Shown one piece after another: positions 35,833-45,573 of a stretch of DNA of 64,000 nucleotides. Every line of letters starts with the position of its first letter. Positions within the stretch are counted from its first letter, which is position 1. The translations under genes were made by a program, and so were the position numbers. The stretch comes from Streptomyces mangrovi (GTDB lineage Bacteria > Actinomycetota > Actinomycetes > Streptomycetales > Streptomycetaceae), in contig NZ_FOSG01000008.1 of the NCBI RefSeq assembly GCF_900114215.1, forward strand, positions 124,001 to 188,000, in the 5' to 3' direction. Below the pieces are notes generated by a model. It saw only the letters and a program-made list of their open reading frames with translations, made no database searches and had not been told where the DNA came from.

Positions 35833-36866
35833 GAGCGCCTCCTCGCGGTCTTGCGGCCCAGCTCCCGCTTCTGCATGCCGCGCGAGATCAGCCAGTTGAC
35901 CAGCGCGATCAGCACCAGGATCAGGAACATCATCCAGGCGATGGCCGAGGCCCGGCCCAGGTGCAGGTTGACCCAGCCCTGCTCGTACAGGTACAGGCCC
36001 AGGGTCTGGTACTGGTGGGCCGGACCGCCGTTCGCACCGCCGCCGGGGTTGAACAGCAGGGGCTCGCCGAACAGCTGTGTCGCGCCGATCGTCGAGACGA
36101 CGACCGTGAACAGGATCGTCGGCCGCAGCGCGGGGATGGTGACGTGGACGAACTGCTGCCAGCGCGAGGCGCCGTCCAGCGCCGCCGACTCGTACAGGTC
36201 CTTGGGCACCGCCTGCATGGCAGCGAGGTAGATGAGGGTGTTGTAGCCGGTCCAGCGCCAGATCACGATCGCGGAGATCGCGAAATGGGAGGTCATGCCC
36301 TCGTGCCAGTTGACGGGGTCGAACCCGACGAAGCCCAGGAACCAGTTGATCATGCCGTAGTCACGGCCGAAGAGCACGACGAAGACGAGGGTCGCCGCGG
36401 CCACCGAGGTGGCGTAGGGGGCCAGCATGGCCACGCGGTAGAACGTGGCGCCGCGCAGCTTGTAGTTCAGCAGGTGGGCCAGCCCGAGCGCGATCAGCAG
36501 CTGGGGCACGGTGGAGATGATCCCGATGCTGAAGGTGTTGCGCAGGGCGTTCCAGAAGAAGTCGTCCTCGAGCAGCCGGGTGAAGTTGTGCAGCCCGGCC
36601 CACTCCATGTCGGTGGGGGCCGTCAGCGACACCTTGTGCAGGGACGCCCAGCCCGTGTAGAGCAGCGGGAAGAGGCTGAAGGCCCCGAAGAAGAGGAAGA
36701 ACGGGGCGACGAAGCCGTAGGGGCTCCACTTCACGTCCCGCTGGTACCAGCGGCTGCGGCGTGCCCGCCGCCGGTCCTCGCGGGAGGAGGGGACATGTTT
36801 GTGGCGCGGGGCCGCGCCCCCCTGCTTGACGGGGGGCGCGGACACCGGCGAACCGGTAGTGGTCAC
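35829..36866 (-). CDS. cebF: cello-oligosaccharide ABC transporter permease CebF
   Basis: A 345-residue permease of the MalF type with about six membrane helices. The coupling loop includes ESAALDGASRWQQFVHVTIP. It pairs with CebG; the energising ATPase (MsiK in streptomycetes) is encoded elsewhere, as usual for this system. It follows cebE by 7 bp in the same operon. Confidence 0.91.
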   Translation of the reverse strand: MTTTGSPVSAPPVKQGGAAPRHKHVPSSREDRRRARRSRWYQRDVKWSPYGFVAPFFLFFGAFSLFPLLYTGWASLHKVSLTAPTDMEWAGLHNFTRLLEDDFFWNALRNTFSIGIISTVPQLLIALGLAHLLNYKLRGATFYRVAMLAPYATSVAAATLVFVVLFGRDYGMINWFLGFVGFDPVNWHEGMTSHFAISAIVIWRWTGYNTLIYLAAMQAVPKDLYESAALDGASRWQQFVHVTIPALRPTILFTVVVSTIGATQLFGEPLLFNPGGGANGGPAHQYQTLGLYLYEQGWVNLHLGRASAIAWMMFLILVLIALVNWLISRGMQKRELGRKTARRRS

Positions 36867-36873
36867 TTGTCGA

Positions 36874-38196
36874 TCACTCGTCCAGGGCGTTGTCGACTGC
36901 CTTGGTGGCCTCTTCCCAGGCCTTGTCGGAGGACAGACCGCTGCGCTCCATCTGCAGAAGGCCGCTGCGGGTGATGTTCTCCTGGATGACCTGGTCCTTC
37001 GGGCCGATCACCTGGGTCGGGATGCCCTCGGCCGCCTTGGAGAAGATCTCACCGATGGGGGCGTCCGAGAAGTACTCGTGCGTGGCCTCGGCGACCTCGG
37101 GGGTCTCGTACGACTTCGGGGCGCTGGGGAAGCTGCCGCGCTCGGCGAAGAGCTTGGCCTGCTGGGTGGGGGCGGTCAGCCAGGCGGCGAGCTTGATCGC
37201 CTCCTCCTTGTTCTTGCTGCTCTCGGGCACCCCGAGGAAGGAGCCGCCCCAGTTGCCGGCCTTGGGCGCGGGAGCGACATCCCACTTGTCCTCGGCCTTC
37301 TCGCCGCCCTTGTCCTGGATGTAGCCGAGCATCCAGGCGGGGCAGGAGAGCGTGGCGAAGGTGCCGTTGTTCATGGCCTTGTTCCACGAGTCCGTGAACA
37401 GCTCGTGCTTGTCGGTCATGTCCTCGGAGGCGGCCTCCGCGGCGACGTCCCAGGCCTCCTTGACGTCGGGGTTGGTCTTGTAGACGACCTCGCCCTGCTC
37501 GTCGTAGTAGCGGGTGGCGCTGGAGGAGATGGCCGCGTTGTACAGACCGCTGGCGGAGTCGACCCACTTGACGCCCTTGGGGGCGCTGTCCATGAACTTC
37601 TTGCCGGTGTCGAGGTACTTCTGCCAGTCGCCCTCCCACAGCTTCCCGACCTCGTCGCGGTCGGTGGGCAGGCCGGCGGCCTCGAAGTGGTCCTTGCGGT
37701 AGCAGATGGCCATCGGGCCGATGTCGGTGCCCAGGCCGATGGTCTTGCCGTCGGCGGTGGTGGCCTGGTTCCACTTCCAGTCGAAGTAGTCGTCCTTGGA
37801 GACGCCGCCGGCCTTGGACAGGTCGGTGAACTTGTCCGCCTGGGTCTGGACGACCTCGGCGATGTTCGCCACCTCGATGCCCTGGATGTCGGCGAGGCCG
37901 CTGTTGCTGGCGAGGCGGGTGAGCAGCTGCGGGTAGTAGTTCTCGTTCCGCTCGACGACGCTCTGCTCGATCTTGACCTTCGGGTTGAGCTTCTCGTACT
38001 CCTTGTAGAGCCCGGCCTCCTGGAAGCCGAAGGTGCCGAAGAGGCCGACGGTGATGACGGTCTTGCCCTTGCTGTCGGTTCCCCCGGCCTTGTCGCCCGA
38101 GTCGTCGTCGCTCGCGCATCCGGCGAGCAGGCTCGTGCCGATCGCCGCGGCGGCCATGAGGGCCACGGCTCGGCGGGTGGTGCGGGTCTTGCGCAC
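36874..38196 (-). CDS. cebE: cello-oligosaccharide-binding lipoprotein CebE
   Basis: A 440-residue extracellular binding lipoprotein. The signal peptide ends in the lipobox LLAGC (about residue 26), followed by a Ser/Asp-rich spacer and a MalE-like domain. It captures cellobiose and cellotriose for CebFG. It starts with GTG with AGGAGG 5 bp upstream. A CebR box lies 121 bp upstream in the cebR-cebE intergenic region. Confidence 0.92.
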   Translation of the reverse strand: MRKTRTTRRAVALMAAAAIGTSLLAGCASDDDSGDKAGGTDSKGKTVITVGLFGTFGFQEAGLYKEYEKLNPKVKIEQSVVERNENYYPQLLTRLASNSGLADIQGIEVANIAEVVQTQADKFTDLSKAGGVSKDDYFDWKWNQATTADGKTIGLGTDIGPMAICYRKDHFEAAGLPTDRDEVGKLWEGDWQKYLDTGKKFMDSAPKGVKWVDSASGLYNAAISSSATRYYDEQGEVVYKTNPDVKEAWDVAAEAASEDMTDKHELFTDSWNKAMNNGTFATLSCPAWMLGYIQDKGGEKAEDKWDVAPAPKAGNWGGSFLGVPESSKNKEEAIKLAAWLTAPTQQAKLFAERGSFPSAPKSYETPEVAEATHEYFSDAPIGEIFSKAAEGIPTQVIGPKDQVIQENITRSGLLQMERSGLSSDKAWEEATKAVDNALDE

Positions 38197-38316
38197 TGCG
38201 TCCTCCTAGCGCCCTGACGTTTCACTCCCGGCCGTGGAAGGGTGTGGGGGACCGCGGTGACGGATGGTGCTGCGGCTCGGGCGGGAACGTGCGGGTTCTG
38301 TATGGGTCAAGTCCTT

Positions 38317-38330
38317 TGGGAGCGCTCCCA
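38317..38330. promoter_or_regulatory. CebR operator upstream of cebE
   Basis: A perfect TGGGAGCGCTCCCA palindrome in the 298-bp divergent region between cebE and cebR. It should mediate CebR repression of cebEFG and possibly autocontrol of cebR. Confidence 0.88.
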
Positions 38331-38494
38331 GACGTGATGAGTTGAAGAGTCGCGGTTCCCTGGCGCGGGTGTCAAGGGAATGGACACACTGACCCGGCGC
38401 AGTTATCCGGCTGTTAGCTTCGGTGGCTGATCGATACTGGTGCAAGGGCCGACCGGCCCTTGCGGTCGAGCCCGTACACGCTGGGGAGGCGGTC

Positions 38495-39532
38495 ATGACA
38501 GTGAGCGGAAGGCGGGGCCAACGGCCCACTCTGGAGCAGGTCGCCGCCTACGCGGGGGTGGGCCGCGGTACTGTCTCCCGGGTGATCAACGGCGCCGCCA
38601 ACGTCAGCGACCAGACGCGTACCGCCGTCCAGCAGGCGATCGCCGAACTGGGCTATGTGCCCAACCGGGCCGCCCGGGCGCTGGCCGCGGGCAGCACCGA
38701 CGCGATCGCGCTGGTCATTCCCGAGGCCGAGACCAGACTGTTCGCCGAGCCCTACTTCTCCGGCATCATCCGCGGCGTCAGCACCGAGCTCGCCGACACC
38801 GACATGCAGCTGTTGCTGACCCTGATCCGCAACCCCAAGGAACGCGACCGCTTCGCCCAGTACGTCGCCGCCCACCGGGTGGACGGTGTGCTGCTGGTGT
38901 CCGTGCACGCCGACGACCCCCTGCCCGACCTGCTGGAACGCATCGAGATGCCCGCCGTCCTCAGCGGCCGCCGCAGCGGCGACGAACCGGTGCCGTACGT
39001 GGACTGCGACAACACCGGCGGTGCCCAGACCGCCGTGGAGCATCTGATCGGCCGCGGCCGGCGCGCGGTGGCCACCATCACCGGGCCGCTGGACATGTAC
39101 GTCGCCCAGTGCCGTCTTGAGGGGTACCGCCACGCGCTGCGCACCGCGGGCCTGGAGGAGGACGAACGGCTGGTGGCCGTCGGCGACTTCACCGAGGAGG
39201 GCGGCCGCCGCGCCGTGCGGGAACTGCTGTCGCGGCGGCCCGACCTGGACGCCGTCTTCTGTGCCTCCGACGTGATGGCCGCGGGCGTCCGCGCCGTGCT
39301 GCGCGAGTCCGGCCGCCGGGTGCCCGAGGACGTGGCCCTGGTCGGCTTCGACGACTCGGCCGTCGCCCGTCACATGGACCCGCCGCTGACCAGCGTGCGG
39401 CAGCCGCTGGAGGAGATGGGCCGGTCGATGGCCCGGGTGCTGCTGGAGCAGATCGAGGGCCGCAAGGCGGGCCGGGACGACCGCTCCAGCCGGGTGCTGC
39501 CGACCGAGCTGATCCGCCGCGCGTCCTCCTGA
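38495..39532 (+). CDS. cebR: LacI-family cellulose-utilisation repressor CebR
   Basis: A 345-residue repressor. An N-terminal LacI HTH (TLEQVAAYAGVGRGTVSRVI, about residues 13-32, then ANVSDQTRTAV) is followed by a periplasmic-binding-like ligand domain. Its position by cebE and the four matching boxes identify it as CebR, which releases DNA when it binds cellobiose. The ATG at 38495 has GGGAGG 5 bp upstream. Divergent from cebEFG. Confidence 0.92.
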   Translation: MTVSGRRGQRPTLEQVAAYAGVGRGTVSRVINGAANVSDQTRTAVQQAIAELGYVPNRAARALAAGSTDAIALVIPEAETRLFAEPYFSGIIRGVSTELADTDMQLLLTLIRNPKERDRFAQYVAAHRVDGVLLVSVHADDPLPDLLERIEMPAVLSGRRSGDEPVPYVDCDNTGGAQTAVEHLIGRGRRAVATITGPLDMYVAQCRLEGYRHALRTAGLEEDERLVAVGDFTEEGGRRAVRELLSRRPDLDAVFCASDVMAAGVRAVLRESGRRVPEDVALVGFDDSAVARHMDPPLTSVRQPLEEMGRSMARVLLEQIEGRKAGRDDRSSRVLPTELIRRASS

Positions 39533-39553
39533 CCCCCGACGGTCCCCGGCCGG

Positions 39554-39603
39554 TCACGCGGACGCGGCGCTCACGCGGACGCGGCGCTCACGCGGACACG
39601 GCG
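39554..39603. repeat. three tandem 17-bp repeats after cebR
   Basis: Two perfect copies of TCACGCGGACGCGGCGC and a third with one change lie between cebR and the following terminator. Function unknown. Confidence 0.75.
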
Positions 39604-39636
39604 AAGGGGCCGGCCGGCGTACCGACCGGCCCCCTT
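39604..39636. terminator. hairpin between convergent cebR and GH6 cellulase
   Basis: AAGGGGCCGG pairs with CCGGCCCCCTT (one bulged C). The run of T after it and the convergent genes fit a bidirectional terminator. Confidence 0.7.
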
Positions 39637-39674
39637 TCGAGCCGTCCTACCGCTGTACGGTGATCAACCGGTGA

Positions 39675-41438
39675 TCAGTCGATCGGCGGGTAGGCGTTGC
39701 GCAGCAGCTCCTCGAACTGGGCCTGGAACCAGTGGCCGGAGACCGGTGCGTCGGGCAGGGCACCGGAGGGGCTGTTGCCGTTGCGGACGTTGCCCTCGTA
39801 GCTGGGGTCGCACATCTCGTCGGCGCGCTTGCCCTCGTCGTTCTGGATGTCCTCGCTGGCGCCGTCCGACTCACCCGGGGGCTTGATCCACGCGTAGGCG
39901 TCGATACCGGAGGCAGGCGAGGCCTGCGGCCGCTCACCGAGGCCGGCGCCGGCCTGGTTGCACCAGTTGCCGGTGTGGATCCGGCCGTCGATGCGGCTGC
40001 CCTCGACATAGGAGTTGACATCGGTCTTGGCCGCGGGACCGCTGGGACGGTCCGGACCGCCCCAGCCGTTGCGGGAGGTGTCGATGATCACGCCGACGTC
40101 GGAGTTGAAGCCGACCCGGACGGCTTCCTCACGGAAGGCCTGGGCGTAGGACTGCTCGTCCACGTAGCGGTTCCAGTCGACCCAGTCGGACTGGCGGACC
40201 GAGGTGCCGTTCACCGAGTCGCCGATGTTGAAGTACGGCTCGACGAGCGCACCGTAGTTGGCGACGTTGGCGGCGAAGCCGGCGACGTCGTTGACCGTGG
40301 CGCCCGCGGTGTTGGCGGCCTCGTAGAGCAGTTCGGCGGTGGGGGTGAAGTTGTTGTCCCAGCCGAGCCAGCCGTGGTGGCCGATGTCGATGTAGTTGTA
40401 GACGTTGTCGAACTGGCCGAGCGTGGCCAGGGCGTAGCCGACGCCCTCGACGTAGTTGCCGTTGGCCAGCATCTCGTCGCAGTTCTCGGTGGCCGTCTCA
40501 CGGCTGCCCACGTTGGTGATCAGGTTCGGCAGCGAGTCGATCTCGACGATGTTGATGATCCGCAGGTCGGCGTACTTCGGGTCGCCGACGATCTCCGCGA
40601 TCGGGTCGATGAACTCGTTCTTGTACCGGTCGATCTCGTCCGGGCCGAGCTCACCCTGGGAGGCGAGCGCGGAGCAGTCGCGGCCGGGCAGGTTGTAGGT
40701 GACCATCTGGAGCGCGTCGGCGCCCTGCTCCAGGGCGGTGTCGAGGTGGTCGCGCAGGCCCATGGTGTTCTCGCCGGCGGAGCCCGACTCGATGGCGGAG
40801 ATGCGGTCCAGCCACACGGCGGTCGGCTCGTCGGCGATCGCCGCGCCGCCGCTCTCGGCGGCCTGCTCGGACCAGTCCGGGTTCACGTAGAGCTGGGCGC
40901 CCTCGTACGGGTTGTCGACGCGGTCGCCCGGGTCACCGGGGTCGCCCGGGTCGCCGGGGTCATCCGGGTCGTCCGGGTCATCGGGGTCGCCCGGGTCGCC
41001 GCCGTCCACGTTGCAGGTGGTGCCGTTCAGCGTGAACGTGTCGGGCACCGGGTTCGAGCCGGAGTAGGTCCCGTTGAAACCGAAGTTCGCGGAACCGCCC
41101 GAGGACAGGGTGGAGCTCCACGTGGGGGCGGTGGCGGTCACGTGCGCACCGCTCTGGGACAAGGTGGCGTTCCAGCCGGATCCGGCCTGCTGGTTGCCCG
41201 CATAGTCCCACTCCACCTTCCAGTTGCTCACGGCGGAGGCGGCGTTGTTGGTCACGGTGACCGAGGCGGTGAAGCCGTTGCCCCAGTCGTTGGCGACCTG
41301 GTAGTCCACGGTGCAGACGGGTGCCGCCACGGCGGTCCCCTGCATCATGCCGCCCGCGCCGAGCGCGCCGGTTATCAGCGCGCCGGCGGCGAGCAGCGCC
41401 GTCCGGCGCCCGCGCGCCGGTTTTCTGGTGCCTGTCAT
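39675..41438 (-). CDS. secreted GH6 cellulase (cellobiohydrolase) with CBM2
   Basis: A 587-residue exported cellulase. It has a signal peptide (to about residue 39, VAAPV), an N-terminal cellulose-binding CBM2 (40-145, conserved Trp and Cys), an Asp/Pro/Gly linker of DPGDPDDP repeats and a C-terminal GH6 domain. Catalytic-region signatures include YNLPGRDCSA and the loop with VEIDSLPN. The size and loops suggest an exo-acting enzyme releasing cellobiose from the non-reducing end. A CebR box with one mismatch lies 371 bp upstream, so cellobiose should induce it. AGGAAGAG lies before the ATG. Confidence 0.9.
   Translation of the reverse strand: MTGTRKPARGRRTALLAAGALITGALGAGGMMQGTAVAAPVCTVDYQVANDWGNGFTASVTVTNNAASAVSNWKVEWDYAGNQQAGSGWNATLSQSGAHVTATAPTWSSTLSSGGSANFGFNGTYSGSNPVPDTFTLNGTTCNVDGGDPGDPDDPDDPDDPGDPGDPGDPGDRVDNPYEGAQLYVNPDWSEQAAESGGAAIADEPTAVWLDRISAIESGSAGENTMGLRDHLDTALEQGADALQMVTYNLPGRDCSALASQGELGPDEIDRYKNEFIDPIAEIVGDPKYADLRIINIVEIDSLPNLITNVGSRETATENCDEMLANGNYVEGVGYALATLGQFDNVYNYIDIGHHGWLGWDNNFTPTAELLYEAANTAGATVNDVAGFAANVANYGALVEPYFNIGDSVNGTSVRQSDWVDWNRYVDEQSYAQAFREEAVRVGFNSDVGVIIDTSRNGWGGPDRPSGPAAKTDVNSYVEGSRIDGRIHTGNWCNQAGAGLGERPQASPASGIDAYAWIKPPGESDGASEDIQNDEGKRADEMCDPSYEGNVRNGNSPSGALPDAPVSGHWFQAQFEELLRNAYPPID
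40911..41001 (-). repeat. linker repeat of GH6 cellulase
   Basis: Nine-base GTCGCCCGGGTC-type repeats encode a Asp-Pro-Gly/Asp linker between the CBM2 and GH6 domains. This is a flexible spacer common in secreted cellulases. Confidence 0.75.
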
Positions 41439-41808
41439 GCGATCTCTTCCTCTTCCTTCCGGTGTTCTCCGGATGACGACGGAGCCCAGCTCCGCATCGG
41501 GGGTGCGGTCGTGTCACGGGTGCGAGTCCCGGACGGAGGGGTCTTCCGCCGCGGTGGGGAACGACCGCCGTTGCGGCACGGAGCGAGGTCCCGCTCCGCT
41601 CCCGCCTCCGGGCACGGCCTCCCGGAGCGTGCTCCGGTATCGGTGCCGGGGAAGGACGGGGGGCGTCGTGAAGGGGTGAGCCGGCCGGTGTGGCCGTGAA
41701 GGCGCGCCGCGGCGGGCGCCGCGGTGCCGGATAACGCCCGAGGGCGCGGTGGGGGGTACATGAAGCGGCTCCTGGTCGGTCGAACGCGCCGTCCCTGGCG
41801 CACGACTG

Positions 41809-41822
41809 TGGAAGCGCTCCCA
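41809..41822. promoter_or_regulatory. CebR operator upstream of GH6 cellulase
   Basis: TGGAAGCGCTCCCA matches the CebR box with one mismatch (G to A at the fourth base). The weaker match suggests lower affinity. Confidence 0.72.
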
Positions 41823-41952
41823 CTGGTTGAAGGAGAACGTAGCGCCAACTTCCGATTGTGGCCAGAGTGCGTTCAGTAATTGGCGGATCGAATTCCTTCG
41901 ACAGGGTCTTCTTGTTCGGAGTCTTGACAGGTGTCATGTCCGCGTTGACGCT

Positions 41953-41966
41953 TGGGAGCGCTCCCA
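41953..41966. promoter_or_regulatory. CebR operator upstream of GH48 cellulase
   Basis: A perfect TGGGAGCGCTCCCA 86 bp before the GH48 start codon, just after a TTGACG -35-like box. Confidence 0.88.
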
Positions 41967-42051
41967 CTGGTTTCAGTTCCTCCACACGTCCCTGTCAGGC
42001 ACGGTCCAGGCACAGTTCTTCCCCACCGAGCTGCGAGGAGAGAACCCCCGC

Positions 42052-45012
42052 ATGAGCGCGTTACCAGTCACGGGCGTACCGCCCAGGCCTCCCAGAGGCA
42101 GAACCAGGAAGCTGCTGGTGGCAGCAGCCGTCGCGATCTCCCTCCCACTGGGGCTGACCTCGGCCCTGAGCGGGACGGCCCAGGCCGCCGCCCTCCAGTG
42201 CAGCGTGGACTACACGAAGAACGACTGGGGCTCCGGCTTCACCGCGAACGTCACCATCACCAACCGGGGCTCCGAGGCCATCGAGGACTGGACCCTGACA
42301 TACGACTACAGCGGCAACCAGCAGCTCCAGCAGGGCTGGAACGGCCGGTGGTCGCAGTCCGGCAGGACCGTCACGGTCCAGAACCCGACCTACAGCACGA
42401 GCATCGGCGCCGGCGCGGCCGTCACCGCCGGCGCCAACTTCAGCTACAGCGGCACCAACACCGACCCGACCTCGTTCTCGGTCAACGGCACCCGCTGCGG
42501 CGGCAACCTCTCCGCCCCCACCGCCACTTTGACCAGCCCAGGAGCGGGCGCGGTCTTCTCCGCGGGCGCCACCATCGCGCTGGCGGCCGACGCGCGGGCG
42601 ACGGAGTCCGGGGCCACCATCGAGAAGGTCGAGTTCTACAGCGACACCGAGCTGCTGGGCACCGACACCACGGCGCCCTACTCCTTCGACTGGGAGGACG
42701 TCCCGGCCGGCAACTACTCGATCTACGCCGTCGCCCACGACTCCAACGGGATGTCGAGCGAGTCCACCCCCGTCGGTGTCGAGGTGACCGACGGCCCCGC
42801 CGTGGTCGTCACCCCGGCCCAGCTCGGCGTGCGCCAGGGGGAGACCGCCCGGTTCGCCGTCAGGCTCTCCGAGCAGCCGTCCGAGACCGTGACGGCGACG
42901 GTGGAGCGCACCGGCGGGAACACCGGTCTGTCCGTGGCCGACGGCGCCTCGCTCACCTTCACGCCCGCCGACTGGGACACCCCCCAGGAGGTGACCGTCG
43001 CCGCCGACGAGACCGGCACCGGAGCGGCGACCTTCACCGTCAGCGCCCCCGGCCACGACGCGGCCGAGGTGACGGTCACCCAGCTGTCCGGCTCCGGTGA
43101 CGGGGGCGAGTACGAGGACCGCTTCCTGGAGCTCTACAACAAGATCTTCGACCCGGCCAACGGGTACTTCTCGCCGGAGGGCATCCCCTACCACTCCGTC
43201 GAGACGCTGATGGTCGAGGCCCCCGACCACGGTCACGAGACGACCTCCGAGGCCTACAGCTACCTCATCTGGCTGCAGGCCATGTACGGCAAGGTCACCG
43301 AGGACTGGGACCCGTTCAACGAGTCGTGGCAGATCATGGAGGACTACATGATCCCCACGGCCGACGACCAGCCGACCAACAGCTTCTACGACCCCTCCAG
43401 CCCGGCCACCTACGCGGCCGAGCACCCGACCCCCGAGGACTACCCGTCGGCGATCGACGGCAACGTCCCCGTAGGCGTGGACCCGATCGCGGGCGAGCTG
43501 CGCAGCGCCTACGGCACCGACGAGATCTACGGCATGCACTGGCTGCAGGACGTGGACAACGTCTACGGCTACGGCAACGAGCCCGGCAGCGTCTGCCAGG
43601 GCGGGCCGGAGTCGGACGCGCCGTCGTACATCAACACCTTCCAGCGCGGCTCGCAGGAGTCGGTGTGGGAGACCGTCCCGCAGCCCACCTGCGACGACTT
43701 CACCTTCGGCGGTGAGAACGGGTACCTCGACCTGTTCATGGACGACGACGGCTACGCCGAGCAGTGGAAGTTCACCAACGCCCCCGACGCCGACGCCCGC
43801 GCCATCCAGGCCGCCTACTGGGCCGAGATGTGGGCCGAGGAGCAGGGGAAGAAGTCCGAGATCTCCGCGACCCTGTCCAAGGCCGCGAAGATGGGCGACT
43901 ACCTGCGCTACGCCTTCTTCGACAAGTACTTCAAGAAGATCGGCGACTGCACCGGTCCCACCTCCTGCCCCGCCGGCACCGGCAAGGACAGCGCGCACTA
44001 CCTGCTGTCCTGGTACTACGCCTGGGGCGGCGCCACCGACACCAGCGCCGGCTGGGCCTGGCGGATCGGCAGCAGCCACAACCACTTCGGCTACCAGAAC
44101 CCGATGACGGCCCACGCCCTGACCACCGTCCCGGAGCTGAAGCCCAAGGGCTCCACCGCGGTGTCGGACTGGGAGAAGAGCCTCCAGCGCCAGGTCGAGT
44201 TCTACCGCTGGCTGCAGTCCGACGAGGGCGGCATCGCGGGCGGCGCGACCAACAGCTGGGAGGGCGACTACGGCACCCCGCCGGCCGGCACCCCCACCTT
44301 CTACGGCATGTTCTACGACGAGAAGCCCGTCTACCACGACCCGCCGTCCAACCAGTGGTTCGGCATGCAGGCCTGGTCGATGGAGCGCGTCGCCGAGCTC
44401 TACCACGAGACCGGCAACGCCACGGCCGAGGAGGTCCTGGACAAGTGGGTCCCGTGGGTCCTGTCCGAGGTGACCGTCAACCCCGACGGCAACTACCAGA
44501 TCCCGTCGACGCTCCAGTGGTCGGGCAAGCCCGACACCTGGGACCCCGACAACCCCGGTGACAACTCGGACCTGCACGTGACGGTCCGCGACTACTCCAC
44601 CGACGTCGGCGTCACCGCGGCCCTGGCCAAGACCCTGATGTACTACGCCGCCAAGTCCGGCGACGAGGAGGCCAGGAGCACCGCCAAGGCGCTGATGGAC
44701 GCCATGTGGGACCACCACCAGGACGCCATGGGCATCGCGGTGGAGGAGACCCGGACCGACTTCGAGCGGTTCGAGAACCCGGTGTACGTCCCCGAGGGCT
44801 GGACCGGCACCATGCCCAACGGCGACCGGATCGACTCCGACTCCACCTTCCTGTCGATCCGCTCCTTCTACAGGGACGATCCGCAGTTCAACAAGGTGGA
44901 GAGCTACCTGAACGGCGGCGAGGCGCCGACGTTCACCTACCACCGCTTCTGGGCCCAGGCGGACGCCGCTCTCGCCCTGGCCACCTACGCGGACCTCTTC
45001 GGCGAGGAGTAG
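42052..45012 (+). CDS. secreted GH48 cellulase with CBM2 and beta-sandwich modules
   Basis: A 986-residue exported processive cellulase. It has a signal peptide (about 1-42), CBM2 (43-145), a Big/Ig-like domain (about 149-245), a second beta-sandwich region (250-345) and a GH48 catalytic domain from [20 protein letters not shown] (about 355) to the end. GH48 enzymes attack cellulose from the reducing end and work with GH6. GAGGAG lies 12 bp before the ATG. A perfect CebR box lies just upstream. With the divergent GH6 it gives attack from both ends. Confidence 0.92.
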   Translation: MSALPVTGVPPRPPRGRTRKLLVAAAVAISLPLGLTSALSGTAQAAALQCSVDYTKNDWGSGFTANVTITNRGSEAIEDWTLTYDYSGNQQLQQGWNGRWSQSGRTVTVQNPTYSTSIGAGAAVTAGANFSYSGTNTDPTSFSVNGTRCGGNLSAPTATLTSPGAGAVFSAGATIALAADARATESGATIEKVEFYSDTELLGTDTTAPYSFDWEDVPAGNYSIYAVAHDSNGMSSESTPVGVEVTDGPAVVVTPAQLGVRQGETARFAVRLSEQPSETVTATVERTGGNTGLSVADGASLTFTPADWDTPQEVTVAADETGTGAATFTVSAPGHDAAEVTVTQLSGSGDGGEYEDRFLELYNKIFDPANGYFSPEGIPYHSVETLMVEAPDHGHETTSEAYSYLIWLQAMYGKVTEDWDPFNESWQIMEDYMIPTADDQPTNSFYDPSSPATYAAEHPTPEDYPSAIDGNVPVGVDPIAGELRSAYGTDEIYGMHWLQDVDNVYGYGNEPGSVCQGGPESDAPSYINTFQRGSQESVWETVPQPTCDDFTFGGENGYLDLFMDDDGYAEQWKFTNAPDADARAIQAAYWAEMWAEEQGKKSEISATLSKAAKMGDYLRYAFFDKYFKKIGDCTGPTSCPAGTGKDSAHYLLSWYYAWGGATDTSAGWAWRIGSSHNHFGYQNPMTAHALTTVPELKPKGSTAVSDWEKSLQRQVEFYRWLQSDEGGIAGGATNSWEGDYGTPPAGTPTFYGMFYDEKPVYHDPPSNQWFGMQAWSMERVAELYHETGNATAEEVLDKWVPWVLSEVTVNPDGNYQIPSTLQWSGKPDTWDPDNPGDNSDLHVTVRDYSTDVGVTAALAKTLMYYAAKSGDEEARSTAKALMDAMWDHHQDAMGIAVEETRTDFERFENPVYVPEGWTGTMPNGDRIDSDSTFLSIRSFYRDDPQFNKVESYLNGGEAPTFTYHRFWAQADAALALATYADLFGEE

Positions 45013-45573
45013 CGGCCGAGGGGGATGAAGCCGGCCCCCCGGTCCGGTCTGGTCGACGGCGGCCGCACCGGGGGGCTTCCAACCCACACCACCGGCGGCA
45101 CCGGTACGAGCGGTGCCGCCGGCCGGTGACGAGCCGGAGCGGTGGTCCGTCCGTCCCCGCCTCTCCACCGCCCGGCCGCACCACCCGGCGGCCGCGGCCG
45201 TCCCGTACCGGCACCCGGGATCACCCTCGGTGCCGGCACCCGGGACGGCCGCGGCCGCTTCCGTCGTCTCCCGTCACCTCCCGGCCCGTCGGGGCCGGGA
45301 GGTGACCGCGTGCCAGACGAGCCGTCGCGGGCGCCCCGCCGCGGCGCCCGTGACGGCGCCCGCCGGGTGGTTTAGTCCATTCACCTGTACGGGGATTGTC
45401 GCCCGACGGACTGTCCGGGACCGCAACCGGGCCCGTGGACAGGCGGGTTCACGCGCCCGGACCCGGACGGTGCTACGCCGTTCGGCGGCCCCGGGCGCGG
45501 TCGCGAAGATGCGAGAAGGCTCCGGCTGACGTGTCCTCACATCTATGGCACCGCCGAATGGGAGGTCGAAGCG
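45013..45573. other. hairpin-rich intergenic region before the M23 peptidase
   Basis: 561 bp with several strong hairpins: a GH48 terminator at 45027-45079 (CCCCCCGGT with ACCGGGGGG), a stem at 45097-45121 (CGGCGGCACCG with CGGTGCCGCCG), a pair of direct CCGGCACCCGGGA repeats at 45206-45244 and a stem at 45273-45306 (GTCACCTCCCGGCCC with GGGCCGGGAGGTGAC-like arms). The last 260 bp lead to the M23 gene and hold a less GC-rich stretch near 45370-45400. I cannot match a known riboswitch. Confidence 0.45.
45027..45079 (+). terminator. terminator after GH48 cellulase
   Basis: An imperfect stem with core CCCCCCGGT/ACCGGGGGG and outer GAAG/CTTC pairs, 15 bp after the stop codon. Confidence 0.65.

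Larger units (their letters stand above)
41439..42051. promoter_or_regulatory. divergent control region of GH6 and GH48 cellulases
   Basis: 613 bp without a gene. It carries two CebR boxes (41809-41822 and 41953-41966). A TTGACA at 41923-41928 and a TTGACG at 41944-41949 could be -35 elements for the GH48 gene, with the CebR box close downstream. The half near the GH6 start holds no recognised motif. Confidence 0.6.

Noticed and set aside
32920..36231. A 1103-codon plus-strand frame over bglC, cebG and cebF
   Set aside because: The minus strand carries intact GH1 and permease genes with correct motifs, and this frame has shadow composition.
38423..38494. An upstream extension of CebR
   Set aside because: The ATG at 38495 has a good ribosome site and the LacI HTH begins about 12 residues later, as usual. 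The extra 24 residues are not typical.
42061..45168. A 1035-codon open frame antisense to the GH48 gene
   Set aside because: The plus strand encodes clear CBM2 and GH48 domains. The antisense frame is Val/Gly/Arg-rich with no motif.
45310..45573. Possible c-di-AMP (ydaO-type) riboswitch before the M23 gene
   Set aside because: I could not find the conserved core sequences of that riboswitch; left as a structured-leader observation only.
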